Notes: generated by a model not told the origin, from the letters alone. A stretch of DNA of 64,000 nucleotides from Stichopus chloronotus (GCA_021234535.1 CM037848.1:14091444-14155443), one strand, 5' to 3'. Counted from the stretch's first letter, positions 13,701 through 26,100 are shown. Translations and numbers: made by a program.

Positions 13701-16271
13701 ACATGTATGATACTGTACATGACCAAGATCCATATCTTAACACATTTTAAAAGATCCTGTATACAGCAGTCTAACACATTTCATGTTTATCATCAACTTT
13801 TGGGGTCATTTTTGTCATTGTTAGATAATGGAAGAACTGAGCTAAATAAAAAAGAAGGTGTCAGAGAAATTTACCAGCTTTTTGCAGAACCATTTCAGTA
13901 CTGTAGTCTGTACTACAGTAAGCTGGTCATGTTGTTACATCCAACATGTGGTTTTCTCACTGAACACGATTAATTTCATTACCAGATTGTGATGTGATTA
14001 ATACTTCGATACAAATTGTTTGCACAACATCCCTTGCACACTGTAATGCCCTGTGCAGTAATTCTTTGACCTGAATGTCGTTTTGTCACCACAACAATAC
14101 TGTGTTGGTTAGTGAACTAGAGTTTGTACTGAGAAAAGCCATCACTATAGAAGATTTAAGAGAACTAAAATTGAAAGAAGGCAAATAGGAAGTCCAAATT
14201 TATTTTTCAGTTTAAAATGCATAAAACAGTCAAACAACAGCTGTCAAAGCAAAATTGGAATGAAAACACAGAAAAAGCTGACTAAAAGTGTTTATTTCCT
14301 TCTGCTTGATCATTAAAGTAAATCGCCCAACTGCCTAATAAATATACGTTTGTGTGGAGAATAATCACATTTCCTTACTGCATGTAACATGACGTAACGT
14401 TCAGGCTATCGATTTTGGATATTGTGTTACAATAGACCAGTTAAATTTGAAACAATGCAAGAGGCTGATAAAGGCAAGTAACGCGAGCATGCCTGCATAC
14501 GTACATGTGCATGCAAATGTGAACAGAACTATGTCCATGTGCCAGGCGTACGGCTGCTCAAACAAAGTTTAAAAATGCCCAAACCTTGGCTTTTTCACAA
14601 TTCCCAATCCAAAGAAAGAATCAGAACGTTAACGATAACTTCTGGTTCCCCTTGTTGTATGTCACCACCAGCAACCTGGATAGGCCTAGCGTTTGGTCAT
14701 TGCGCTACGTCCAGAACTGGTTCAAAATCATAAGGTACAGGACCAATTTCCCTCTGATCACTTTGACTTTCCATTTCTGAGCCCTCTTGGAAATATGCTA
14801 CGGCAATATTGACGGAAAGTCAATGGGCAATATCGATGCAAATGTAACCTGTGAGTCCAGGTTTAGCTTCAGACAGTGATGATCTTCGACAGTTAGGACA
14901 ACAGCGAACAGTGCACAAGTTATACACTAACTTAGTTACTACTTACTAGCCGAACAGATTCAGTAGTATGTACGTACAATATAGGTATGGTTTCTACTCC
15001 ATAGCTACACAACACGTCTTCTCTATAGCTTGTGAGGCCTGTTTTATACGTTACCATGTTTTCAATATAATGTTAGGCTAGCACAGCGATGCTTGCAATC
15101 ACGTTTTGTAGTTTTATGGAAAGTAAGGGATTGACGTCAGCAACTTTACATAGGCCCGTTCAATCTTTGTGATCGAATTGATTCTGTCTCTTTCAACAGG
15201 ACTCAACAATAGCATAAAAAGTGAGGTTTTGGACAACATTCGGGGCTTTTTAATATTCTCTACAATCTGAAATAGGTTTGGGGTCTATTCAGGACCCTGG
15301 AAATTCCCTTTAAATTTCCTTGTGATGTCAATTTAAGCATTGATGAGAAAAACAAAATGCATGCAAACTAAGTTATATGTACAGTACATACCAACAGTTT
15401 GCTCAAGCAACAGAATCTTTTGTGCTGCAGTATTAATGACATGCACAGACTCAATGTTATACTTTGGCACCTTTCATTGGACATCTGACAATAGCAGATA
15501 TACAGTATCTTACTTTGAGCTTTATCACTTGAATGGTTCATTGACTGTAAAGAAAATCACGCTACCCAATAATAAGCATTATTGTTGGAAATCCCACAGT
15601 AAATGGGACTCTTGGACAGCCCTTACTGTAGGGTACACTGACAGAAAATTCACACAAGAATTGCTTATCCAGACACTCATCTTGGACTGCCAAAAGTATC
15701 CCCTGGGCAGGTTGCAAACATTCCAATTTGGCATGCTTCAAAAGCTGCTGTTGAAAATTTTCATTATTTCCCCAAAATTAGAGTGCTTCTTCAAAAATGC
15801 ATGCGTACCAAATAAATGTAGGCTGGGCTTTCTTTTCAAAAACATGTAGGCCTTGCCACTTACGTTGAACGCGTTATTAGTATTAGGTTAAAACAAGTTT
15901 TTACAGCAATTAACACATTTATGTTATCATTTATTCAGACATTCATATTCTCCAGTAAATCTTCCTCACAAGAGCCAGTTAATCTTGCCATTTTTGCCTG
16001 AGGGGGGTGGGGGTTGGGAGGTGGGGTTGTGGGTCTCTTGGGTTGGATTTCCTTGTATGGAGGTTTTTTGTTCTTTCTTTACTTTTACTTTTCTGCTCTT
16101 TACTTGCCTTTTTGTATGTTTTTTCTAGCATTCCTAAGGGAGTAGACCTCACCAAGCCTTAATGGGTTTACTGTTCACTTCCTTCCACTCCATGTGTAAA
16201 CAAGGTATGTTATATACTTGTCTTAATGTATTTGTCATGTGAAGTGGAGAATCAAGTAAATGAAACAAAAC

Positions 16272-17785
16272 ATGGTTGGGCCCACAAGCGTCCCCCACGT
16301 AGCGCTAGCTTATGCTTGCCCTACACATAATATATCTAAAAGGTTCGACACTCTTTCTAACAGTACACGGCAACATCATCCTTAGGCCAACTACATTACT
16401 TAACCCTCTTCATCACATCGTTCCATGTATTAACACTCTTTATGCATCTGCGATATCCAACATATTCATAAAATCACTCTTAGACCGAGATACTAATACC
16501 TATACTTGCCAAAAGAGCGAACTAGCCTGCTTGGACTCGTTGCAGTCCATTTTACCAAACATGCGATGATCAACTCTGTGGATTGATCGACAGTTTCAAC
16601 GGCGTTCAAAAAGTGACAACAATTATTTATTATTATTGGTCGTTAAACTATTGACGAATCACAATGCTTCTTACACATGAATTGGCAAGTGACTAAACGC
16701 TGGTCTTCACCTGCCTAGCAGACAATTGCTCTGTACCTTAAGCTCATTTCAATTCATGGATAGGAGGGTACTAATAGCCAGCCTTGCAGACTGCCCGACA
16801 ACCAACAAAAAGGTCCCGGACCGCTTGCCTTGCAAATGGCAAGTTGTTACCAATAACTCAGTCTAAGAGCAGTTTTAGGATAGGTGGGATGGGTTTAATT
16901 GCAGAATACAACGTCTCTCTAAACGATACCACTGAGACCTCGGCGGCACAGTCACAGTCAAAAAATAATGTACATTGATACAGGACCACTACGACTGCGC
17001 CGTCATATCAGGAAGACAGTGCACTGATACATGACCACTACCACTGCACCGCCAAATCAGATTGGAGAATAAATAATAGTACATTGATACAGGACCACTA
17101 CGACTGCGCCGCCATATCAGGAAGACAGTGCATTGATGTGATCACTACGACTGTGACTGCGCCACCAAATCAGATTGGATCAGGATCATTGATATAGGGC
17201 CACATGTAGATTGCATCGTTCTTAAAAATAACAGCACATTGATATAGGACCACTAGGACTGCGACTGCGCCACCGAATCAGGAGACAGTGCATTGATATA
17301 TGACGACTGCGACTGCGACTGTGCCGCCAAATCAGATTGGCGGGGCAGTGGACAAAAAGTTAAAAAATCTTTCCCCCAAAAGGTAACACACCACTCAGTC
17401 ATCTAGGCTAGCATGCACTCACGTAGGATTTCGCATCTCTAAACACCAAAGTATTCAGCACCCGTAACCTATACTATTCTCCATGCATATTGAACAGAAT
17501 ACTAAACTAAGCTTTGCAAACGACCAGAGTTCGTGTGCACTTTGGCTTCATGATTTTAAAAGGGTGCTCTTCATGTGGCGTTGTATTTTGCATTTACTCC
17601 TGTTGGATGTCGCAGGTGCATAATGAGTGTTAATGCATCGTACGACATGATACAGAGGGTTAGGGTAATGTTTATAGTGTAAGGATGTACAATAGGCCAA
17701 GTTCCATTAGAAAGAGTGTCGAACCTTGTAGATACATTATATATACTTCGTGGAGGACGTCTGTGGTTGAGCCAAGTATGGCCTG
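16272..17785. mobile_element. Foldback-like element with ~190-bp diverged inverted repeats
   Basis: The left arm (about 16272-16470) matches the reverse complement of the right arm (about 17575-17785) over roughly 190 bases. This includes a 21-base perfect match at 16340-16360 versus 17707-17727 (core AGGTTCGACACTCTTTCTAA). Other matched blocks include the ATTAACACTC and CTGCGAYATCCAACA stretches. The arms enclose about 1.1 kb with no transposase and with a minisatellite (16971-17340). It is best explained as a non-autonomous foldback/TIR DNA transposon, or as two oppositely oriented copies of one repeat. I could not define target-site duplications. The 85-codon frame at 16312-16569 lies inside the left arm and is probably not a gene. 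Confidence 0.6.
16971..17340 (+). repeat. Degenerate minisatellite, ~50-60 bp units
   Basis: About seven imperfect units share the order CATTGATAYAGGACCACTAC, GACTGCGCCGCC, then AATCAG. Units alternate between a short form ending GGAAGACAGTG and a longer form ending AGATTGG. Some units have internal expansion of the hexamer GACTGC (near 17308-17325). The array lies between the arms of the foldback-like element and is the most CpG-rich stretch nearby. Confidence 0.75.
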
Positions 17786-19260
17786 TTACATAGAGCCAAA
17801 TTGAAACAAACCACAGAATTTCATATGCAAATACTGACCAAAAACAATAACGACTTACGAAAGACGGGGCATGTGTTTTCTTTATTCTCTGGATGCAAGT
17901 CTATGACTTTCATTTTCCTCTTGGCATTGCAGGTTATTAATTAATTTTTAATCTTAGTATTACCTAGGCAGCCGCGGCTATTATAGCTCATTTTACCAGC
18001 CTGACTCAGTGACTGTACTCTGTAGTGTAAGTGGTACTGTTTATGTTAGGAGCGCATTTGAACGAGCACTAACGTTACCGAAACATTACCGTTACTGTTA
18101 CTTATCTACTTACGAAGAAAATGAAGTTGAAAAAGAAGAGCATAAACTTCACGAGTCTGTTGACCCCTTGAGCCATTTTGAACGACAAAGTTGTTATATT
18201 ATTCTTCCAAATAGAAAAATGACAGGGTTAATATCACCGATTTCACTAAATTCTGGGTTCGAGTTGACTGATTCCGTCGTACGTGCATGCAGAGAGGTGT
18301 TAGTAGCTATCGAGCAACATATATACAGCCGCAGTGACTGATTTCCCCCTGTGTTCCAAGTACGTACAATAACTCCTTAGTAATAGTAAGAATCATCTGA
18401 CTGATTACGTCAATGATAAATTATAAACATGGTAAATATGTAGCTATGGTGAATGGTTGTTCATACTAGGTATAACGGAACATGTGACCTCAAAATTTAC
18501 TATCTGAACTTTCGGTACCAGTTTACAACTTGCATTTTTTTTTATCCACGAGGTCCATGAAAAATAGGTATGACATCACAGCAATCGGTAAGTAATGCAA
18601 ATTTTTGCAGTCTCTGCACACAATTTGCTGATTTTTTCTTGTGGAGGGGGGGGGGGGGGGGTGAAAGTACTTAAGTGTGGTTTACTTTTGCCTAATTCTC
18701 CACTTCATGTATTAACCCTTCTTCATAGTGAAGCCGTTTTCTGATTGTAAGGTATCCGTAAAAGTAGGCCCCTGTGTAATAATATAAGCTGAGACATTTG
18801 GAATAGATTACCACTGAAAAGGGGTATTGACTATCACTTTTGGATAAAATGAATTCCCAATTTGTGGTTTTATGTTTCATTGTCATCTATCAGAAAATGA
18901 TAACATTTTTCTTTTTGGTTTAATTTGAATAAATTTTTAAACTTCATTATAAAAGAATCACTGCACTTGCCTAAATGCCCCCATTCTAAAGTTAATAACA
19001 AAATGTGCTCAATAACAGAATGGATTACCTTACTTATGACTTTGATCCATATGGCAGGCATGAATAACTCCACATTAGATTCCTCCATACATGCATGCAT
19101 GTTGTAGGCCTATATAATGCATAAGAAGAAAGAACTACACTTACTCCTACAATGCAGTATGTATACAAAGAGGCTCACAAAGTGTCATCCAGCTGTGATT
19201 GAATATGTAAGTACAGTATGACGTCAGTGTAACAGCCAGCAAAAGAGAGCAATATGTACT
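17786..19260. other. Unassigned region with one ORF and a G16 tract
   Basis: No recognisable gene. An open frame at 18009-18341 (+) encodes about 110 codons with a charged, protein-like composition (YEENEVEKEEHKLHE and later SGFELTDSVVRACREVLVAI). It lacks an early ATG, the first in-frame ATG being about two thirds in, and shows no domain I know. It could be an exon, a decayed gene piece or chance. A run of 16 G residues lies at 18646-18661. Nothing else is evident. Confidence 0.4.
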
Positions 19261-19720
19261 ATTATTATTTCAAAATTTATAAAGCGCCACGACTAAAAAT
19301 TATAATCTGCTACGCTGTTCAGTAAAAGATCTAATAACAAAAAGGAAACAGGAAACCGATAAAAGCTAAAAATCTAAACGTTAAAAGGTTGTCTATATAA
19401 AAAGGTATGTCTTAAGATTTGATATAAAAATACTAAATTTTAAATTTTCTTCTGAACCCAATGGTTTTAAAATGACAGTAAAAAATGGGCAGTCTGGTGC
19501 ACACACCATAAAAATAAAGAAGTGGGCAATTTTGCAATTAACACAATAAGATAAAAAAAAAGGACTGAGAATTGATTACAGAGAGTCAGATTGGAAAGCC
19601 TATAACTGAAGCAGGTGATCACCCCTAAAGAAATAAGCATGATACCAAGAGAATAAGTAAAAGGAACATGGAAGAAAACAAAACGATCAAAGAGGAAGTT
19701 AAAGGAAGAGCTAAATTAAA
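19261..19720. repeat. Possible dispersed repeat beginning TTTATAAAGCGCC
   Basis: The segment opens with a TATTATTATTT run followed by CAAAATTTATAAAGCGCC, a start I associate with interspersed repeats in marine invertebrates. It continues as A-rich, stop-dense sequence with no open frame. I have no second copy in the window, so the assignment rests on this recalled motif and the limits are approximate. Confidence 0.3.
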
Positions 19721-20104
19721 GAAACCATGGTGACAGAATTTTTGGTCCGACCCTATGGACCCTGAGACTAAGAAGGGCACAAATTACCATTGCCATAGTC
19801 ATTTTGCCATACCCGATCATTCAATTGGTTAGCAGGCTGATTTAGGAGTGAGTGGCGCGCTTCCAATACAACGTCTGAGGCTATAACTTTTTTTAACAAA
19901 AGCTCACTCTAAACAAGGGACGGCCGAGGATATATGGAAACATCGTTTAATTCCTTTAATAAATCAATTACTTTAATATTACCATGGAGTTATACCTTGC
20001 GTCGGATTAAAAGTGAAGTCTCACAGTCTTGTCTGTTCCTTATGATTCTTTAGCCCGTTTCGGAGGTCTAGTAGTGCCATGCAATTGGACATTATTACTT
20101 TTGT

Positions 20105-20372
20105 TACGACAAACTAATTTGCAACGACAAATTTAAAATTAGTGATAACAAATTAGTAACTTGTAATAAAAATTATTAATTTTGGAAACAAATTTGTGAT
20201 AACAAACTGTTTTAATATCAAATTTATAAATAAAATATATTAATTTGTAGAAGCAAATTATTATTTATTTCTTACTACAATAATTAATAATTTGTATAAC
20301 AAATTAAAAATGTGTTATACAAAATACTTTGTCATTACAAATTGATAAATTAATAATTTGTAATAATCTTCT
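20105..20372. repeat. AT-rich array of short palindromic units (array 1)
   Basis: About 270 bases, almost entirely A/T, are built from an imperfect palindrome of about 17-18 bases. Examples are AATTTGTATAACAAATT, AATTAGTGATAACAAATT and TTTGTCATTACAAATT, separated by short AT spacers. The same unit builds a second array about 1 kb downstream (21370-21590). No coding potential. Confidence 0.65.
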
Positions 20373-21369
20373 ATTTGTCCTTCAATTATTTGATTCTCTT
20401 TCGTTTTCGTTACAGCTTAACAAATACAGAAACATGCATCATCTTTACACAGTCTTTAGATGAGAGGTCTTTGCGTTTTTTTTTTTTACATAATTTGGTA
20501 CCAGAATAAGGAAAACAAAATACTGTCTACAAGTAGTACTCTCTACATCAATAAATGCATAGAACTCATATTAAATTCAAACTTATGCTGTAAACATATC
20601 ATTAAAAAGTTCAGGACAAACGTTCAAGTTGGAATACGAGTTGCAGTGGTTAATACCTGGTCATAAGTTTGCTCTTCGTCAGTGTTTCAAGGAAGAGAAA
20701 GTAGGGGAAAAGATCAATTGTCATCTTGAAATTCATCTTACAGATATTTGAACATTGTGAAAAGAAGAACATATTGAAAATTGGCTCAAGGTTTTTGTTG
20801 TTAATACAAAATTCAGACATTCCAAGAAATCATAGCAGTCAATCAACGTTACTTGACATCTAACAGAGCAATTATAGGAATGGATATGAATATTCATCTA
20901 TGCTAAAATGGGGCTCGTTATTTTTAAAAGGCTATGACACATTCCGCAGAATTTGACTTTCACTGACAAATTTTCAACTCATATTCCAGGTTCAAAGGGT
21001 CATGAAAATCTTATCTTCAAAACAATTTTTCTTTCTTGTTGGGACCTATACCTATAATTTGATATATGTTTCAATACTAAAAGCGAATCATTAAAAGATC
21101 ATCACATGTCTGTTTGCCTCTTACAATCCTTAATGAAACATTTCATTTGCAAAATTACCACGGTGCATCTTTCAATTGAAACAGAAAATTTATATTAGTA
21201 AAAAAGAAAAAACTCACCAAAAGTGCATGGGTTTGCAACCCTGCCTCCGACAATCAAAATCCAAAGCAATTTTGGAATCTAGAGAGCTCTAGAAGAAAAC
21301 AAGACTTTCCAGTCGCTTGTGGAAAAGAAATCCAAGGAATGAATTGGACCACACATGATACTGACATGT

Positions 21370-21590
21370 AAATTTATAATTTATTATTGCATATTAATAA
21401 TTTATTATCGAAAATTAATAATTTTTATACCAAATTAATAACTTGCAATCACAAGTTGATAATTTGCAATCACAAGTTAACAATTTTTAATAACAGTGTA
21501 AAAACTTGAAATAGCAAGTTAACAATTTGTAAATTAATTTTTTGTATGAACAACTTAATTATGTTTAACACAAAATATTAATTTTATGGC
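21370..21590. repeat. AT-rich array of short palindromic units (array 2)
   Basis: The array contains two near-identical tandem units, AACTTGCAATCACAAGTT and AATTTGCAATCACAAGTT, followed by degenerate copies (ACTTGAAATAGCAAGTT). It is the same palindromic design as array 1. Together the arrays bracket about 1 kb of otherwise ordinary sequence, which could be an element with AT-rich repetitive ends. Confidence 0.65.
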
Positions 21591-23085
21591 ATTGTGGCAT
21601 TTTAAAAACAAATGGATTCGTAGGTATGAAAGATCAAAACAACTTTCGTCTGGAAAGGGGAACTTTGGCAAGAATTTTGGTTCTTCATGTCATCACCCCC
21701 ACTGACCCTCATACCCACATTCACCGGCCTACAGTGTGTACTGCATGGACATACCTATCATACATAATACAGGCCTAATGTCGTAAAAGAAAGACGAATT
21801 GTCCAGTTATGCAACGATGACCGCTATTGTTATAAATGCACAAAATGTAACCTCCTATGACTGTAATTTATGTGAACCACGCAGACATTTCTTGAGTACA
21901 AATAGGACGGGGTTAGTTGAAACTGTTCCAACTATCCTTCGGCAGACTATTCCAACTAACCCCCATGGCACATGAATAATTGAAAGGCCTTCTGCAAGTT
22001 GGTAGGGTTTTCAATAACACATGTATCTACTAGCAGGCTTTTCACACATAACGTCTAAATCGAGCAGACTATGCCCTACCTGATATTTCAGCAGCATTGA
22101 GCTAGGAAACATTTTGATGATTGTAAAAGAAAAACAAACACAGAGGTGTTGAAAATGAGCATTCCTTTCTCTCTTGAGCAGGTGTTGTGGCACCCACCTC
22201 GTAAACAAGATGGTGGATGACTGTTGATTATACCTTAAAAGTAACGGCATTAGCTCATTTTGTTTTCTTCACTATGTGAGAAAATCTCAATGTTTCAACT
22301 AACACTGCGTTGCATCTAACCCCGCTCTCCCTTACTACACCCCGTTTCCGCAGAAACGTTGGTAGATGATGGAAAACTTAGCCCTAAACAAAGCCTACCT
22401 TTGCACTTGACCACTGATAAGCACAGGCATGTTAGTTTGCCTGCAGTACTTCAACAGATTAGTCAGGTTTGGTCAACTTGGAAAGGACTTCTTACAGTCC
22501 TATTAGTAACGTCATGATTACACAACGGTTTACAAGAGATAAACTTTCTTCGTCGTCCTTCCAAGTTTAATCATCCCCTGCGCTTGCCATTCAATTAAAT
22601 GCACTGTCACACGTCACTGAGAAAGTCATTTATATAATACCTCCATTACCATGTTAAAAAAAAAAATGTTATGAAAGCTATTAGTAAAACGAGGGTGACC
22701 ATTATGAAAGTAATTGATTACCAGTACATCACCCAATTTAGCTCCAATCGATTTATCGATGGCTGTTATAACCCAAGGTCCCAAGGTGGAGTGTAAATAG
22801 TATATGGGCTGTCTCATCTCCAGTAGATGATTTCTCATACATCATGTTCAGGTAAATGCGGTGAATTTGGATATCGTATGACCAAATGTATTCACTCAAT
22901 AATAGAGCCCTTTTTCTATTATTTGCACCGTAGAAAATGAATTTGAGAAACGGATCGGTTCGGTTACAACTTTGGAAAGCAGAAACAATATTCCAGGAAC
23001 ATTCACAGTTAATCTTTCTTCCGTCTTCTTTTATCTGTCCTTTGTTTTGACGAGGAAAACAGTTTTGATCAAGATTAATACAATC
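21591..23085. other. Intergenic, upstream of the lectin gene
   Basis: No supported gene. A 133-codon antisense frame (22753-23154, -) overlaps the lectin signal-peptide exon, has no recognisable domain and is probably chance. The lectin promoter and 5' untranslated region should lie in the last few hundred bases, but I see no convincing TATA box or other core element to place them. Confidence 0.4.
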
Positions 23086-23170
23086 ATGAGGAATTTTTAC
23101 CCCGGTGAAAATGTTTGGCTCGGCTACATTTCTCTCTTCTTCGGATTTACACACTTTGTTTCTGTAAATG
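23086..23170 (+). CDS. Lectin gene exon 1: start codon and signal peptide
   Basis: The ATG opens MRNFYPGENVWLGY followed by the hydrophobic core ISLFFGFTHFVSV, typical of a secretion signal. The exon ends AATG|GTAAGA, a strong donor in phase 1, which matches the phase-1 acceptor at 24432. This phase match is why I prefer that acceptor over a nearby CAG ending at 24442, which would shift the frame. Confidence 0.75.
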
Positions 23171-26100
23171 GTAAGATCGATCGAAATGATGTAACCATTT
23201 TTCTTATAGTTGTAAATTTACGTTTCGGTCTAATATATTAAAACTCTATCTCAGATATAAATATTGTGAAGGACATGAGCATTTGTAACTTTCATGCCAA
23301 TATACCGACATATCTGGTAATGTTATGGAACCAAAGGAGTTGTATCGAAAACAAAAACAAAATCAGAATGGATGCATGGACTTAAAAAAGTGAAATTAAA
23401 TACTGTAATTTGTAATTGTACCATTTTTTACAATGGTTCCCTTGAAAAAGTTGAACAGTTTTCAGTCAATGCCTTAATTTCAACTCCCCCATCCGCGCCT
23501 CTCATCCAGATCACTTAGATTGAAGATATTCTCATCCTATTGAACATTGACGTTGCCAGGATGTTTAAGTTCCACCTGGATTTGCAGACAGAATGTAAAA
23601 AAAAAAAAAAATCATTGTAAAGCACTGAATCATTTGAATATTATACTATGTCAGTTATCGAGTTCTTTTAGATGATTTTTAAGTTTTCTTCCAGTTGGTT
23701 CAATTTGCTCATGGAAAAATGCAGAGTAGACTCTAAGGTGTAGGGGATGAGAGTCTTTCGATCATGCAATCATATATAATCCCAAGTGCTGCCTTAAATG
23801 TGTTTGAAAAACGGAAAGTAAGCAACAGAGAAAACTAAACTATGATTGGGATTCGAAACCAGAGCCTGTCGTTAGCAGGACGACCGATCTAACCACTCAG
23901 CTATCACAAGGCTTATGTGGCGTCCAAGCTTGGAACTTGGGAACAAACACCAACCCATGTAAATCTTCTCACGGGTTGCCAATATTTAAATTGACTCTTA
24001 AATTTCTCACTCATTTCACTTCATTTGTATGTGACGGATCCCCCGTTACTTTCACCATTTTCATTAGTATATGAAGAGAACGGGACAGGTTTGGGAAAAC
24101 GTTGGTGAGTTTCAAGAAGGAATTTAAGCCAGGTGCCCCCTATAATACATTTATTTATCTCCTGGTTGAAGAATTCATACCAGGTAGTGTCATAAGTTTC
24201 ATTAAAAAGGCAGAGCTTTTGCAATATGGGTTTATGGAAAATTGCTTGTAATCTAAGTATTTCATTGATTTGTAAACTAGTTTGATTTTTGCATTTATCC
24301 TCTAAATCATACTTTCGAGTAACTTTTCACTTTACTTTCCGATGTTACGACCAGTTTTTACCCCAACTCATTCATGCAGAATTATTAAATCTGTTTCCTT
24401 TTTTGTGACCTCATTCACCACCCCCTTACAGCTAATTTACAGTGCAGAACCAATTTTGCACAAATCGGTGACTTTTGCTACTACCTTGAAAGTTCGACGA
24501 CAATGGCACACGGGGACGCCATGGCCACCTGTCAGAGCATGACGTCACACCTCGTCTACTTTGAAACAAAGGATGAGTGGGACGATGTTAAAAAGGAGTT
24601 ACCGAATAAAGACATGTGGATTGGACTAACGGGCCTGACAGAGGAAAGCGCAACGTGGGGAGATGACCACGCCCCAGTGGTCTACGAGAACTACTCTCCT
24701 AAGACGTTCGACGCCATGACCGGTTGCTTCTATGTGAAAAAGGGTCCAGGGGACAAGTGGCTAGACGGGCCCTGCATGGACCTGTACGGTTTCATTTGTG
24801 AGGAATGGGAGATAGAGACCACTTCTACATCACCGACGACTACGCCGAAAACAACACATCCCCCGACAACGACGACTACGATGACGACGATGACGCCGAC
24901 TACATCTGCTGCTACGACGACAGAATTAACAACGATAATCACTACCCGGGAGCCGACCACTATGACGTCAAATTACGCAACAACGGACTATACCACAATG
25001 ACGTCATCCGGTAGGTAATGCTGACCCCCAACATACAGCTCCCGTCGCCCCCCCCCCCCCCACCGAGAGTCTTGTGCCCAGCTTTATATTTCAGTTTCTT
25101 ACATTTTTGCCTACTACAACATTTTTTTCTTCAGCTCAAGCGACTGTGCTAAACCACACAATATGAAACCACCACAACAGAGCACACACGCAATTTACAC
25201 GTTATTTTTATTTTAAATTTCTTTCGTTTTGGCAAATATGCCTGTAAGTGAACACAAGTTTTCACTTACAAGGGCTTTATTGCAAATAGTTGATCCGGCA
25301 ATTAAAGGTGACGGATCGTCTCATCAAATCTCACGTGACGTCATCAGTCGTTTCAAGTTGATAGCACCCTCCAAACGTCATCAGTGTCCTCTTAATTGGT
25401 AGCTACTCGTGTACAAATAATATTAATACTGTTACACATAAGTACACCCGCTACCGCTGTTTCATTACCACGTGAAAAGAGTGACGTGACCGTAAATTAG
25501 TGACGTCTGCAGGGTGTTACCAAGACGAGACTGACGTCACATCATCTGAGACAACAAATCACCTTTAAATGATTATACGTTTGTAGCTGGCAGCAGTTAC
25601 ATGCTGTGCCTATACAGAGCTCATGTCGCGTATGATATGTGAATACCAAACATGTTTGCAGAAGAATTTGATAAAATGGAAAAAAGGGATATGATGATAT
25701 TGTCCATTTGCAAAAGGTAAAATCGGAGTATAGGCCCTACCTGTTTGTCACTCCACCATAAGAAATCGTCAAATAGACTGGATAAAAGAGGAACTAAGTT
25801 TAATTTTGAATTTGTTCATTTTAAGTTTGAATTATATCAAACGTTACATGCACAGGTCTCTTGAGACCAAGTGACAAGCATTTACCAAAATAGCTGGCGT
25901 CATTCAGAAATTGCAGAGGGAAATTCCGAATGATAATCCTTTGACATTGTGTTCACATCTACATCTATTTTGAGGTAATTAGCCTATGGCTTTACAGAAG
26001 TGAAAATGCACTACCGATGATGTAGAATGTTGCACAGTGGCAGTATTACGCCTGTTAGATCTATATCTACTGTCTCGTAATTTCCCAGTTACTGTAATTA

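Larger units (their letters stand above)
1..16270. other. Gene-poor region, no supported gene
   Basis: I find no exon with recognisable protein similarity and flanking splice sites. The open frames here are short and look random. The longest is 15340-15849 (+, 169 codons), which has no domain signature. A 74-codon frame at 7324-7548 (+) has an amphipathic Lys/Ile/Glu-rich stretch, but an in-frame stop lies just upstream and no clear splice context is visible. The region is AT-rich, contains two copies of a dispersed repeat (separate entries), and is crowded with TACTGTA/TACAGTA words. It could be intergenic DNA, or introns or long untranslated regions of a gene outside the window. Confidence 0.5.

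Noticed and set aside
15340..15849. 169-codon + strand ORF, longest outside the recognised genes and low-complexity tracts
   Set aside because: No recognisable motif and AT-rich chance composition; kept only as a note in the region entry.
17641..17680. Telomere-like GGTTAGGGT
   Set aside because: Only a single TTAGGG unit with a partial neighbour; no array, so not an interstitial telomere.
22753..23154. 133-codon minus-strand ORF
   Set aside because: No domain, overlaps the lectin signal-peptide exon in antisense, and its composition looks random.
24443..24450. Alternative acceptor for lectin exon 2 just before TGC
   Set aside because: It would be phase 0 and out of register with the phase-1 donor at 23171; the acceptor at 24432 keeps the frame.
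24730..25014. Val-rich antisense frame and Asp-rich alternate frame over the lectin stalk
   Set aside because: Both are by-products of the repeated ACN threonine codons; the + strand lectin frame has the domain, splice sites and phases.
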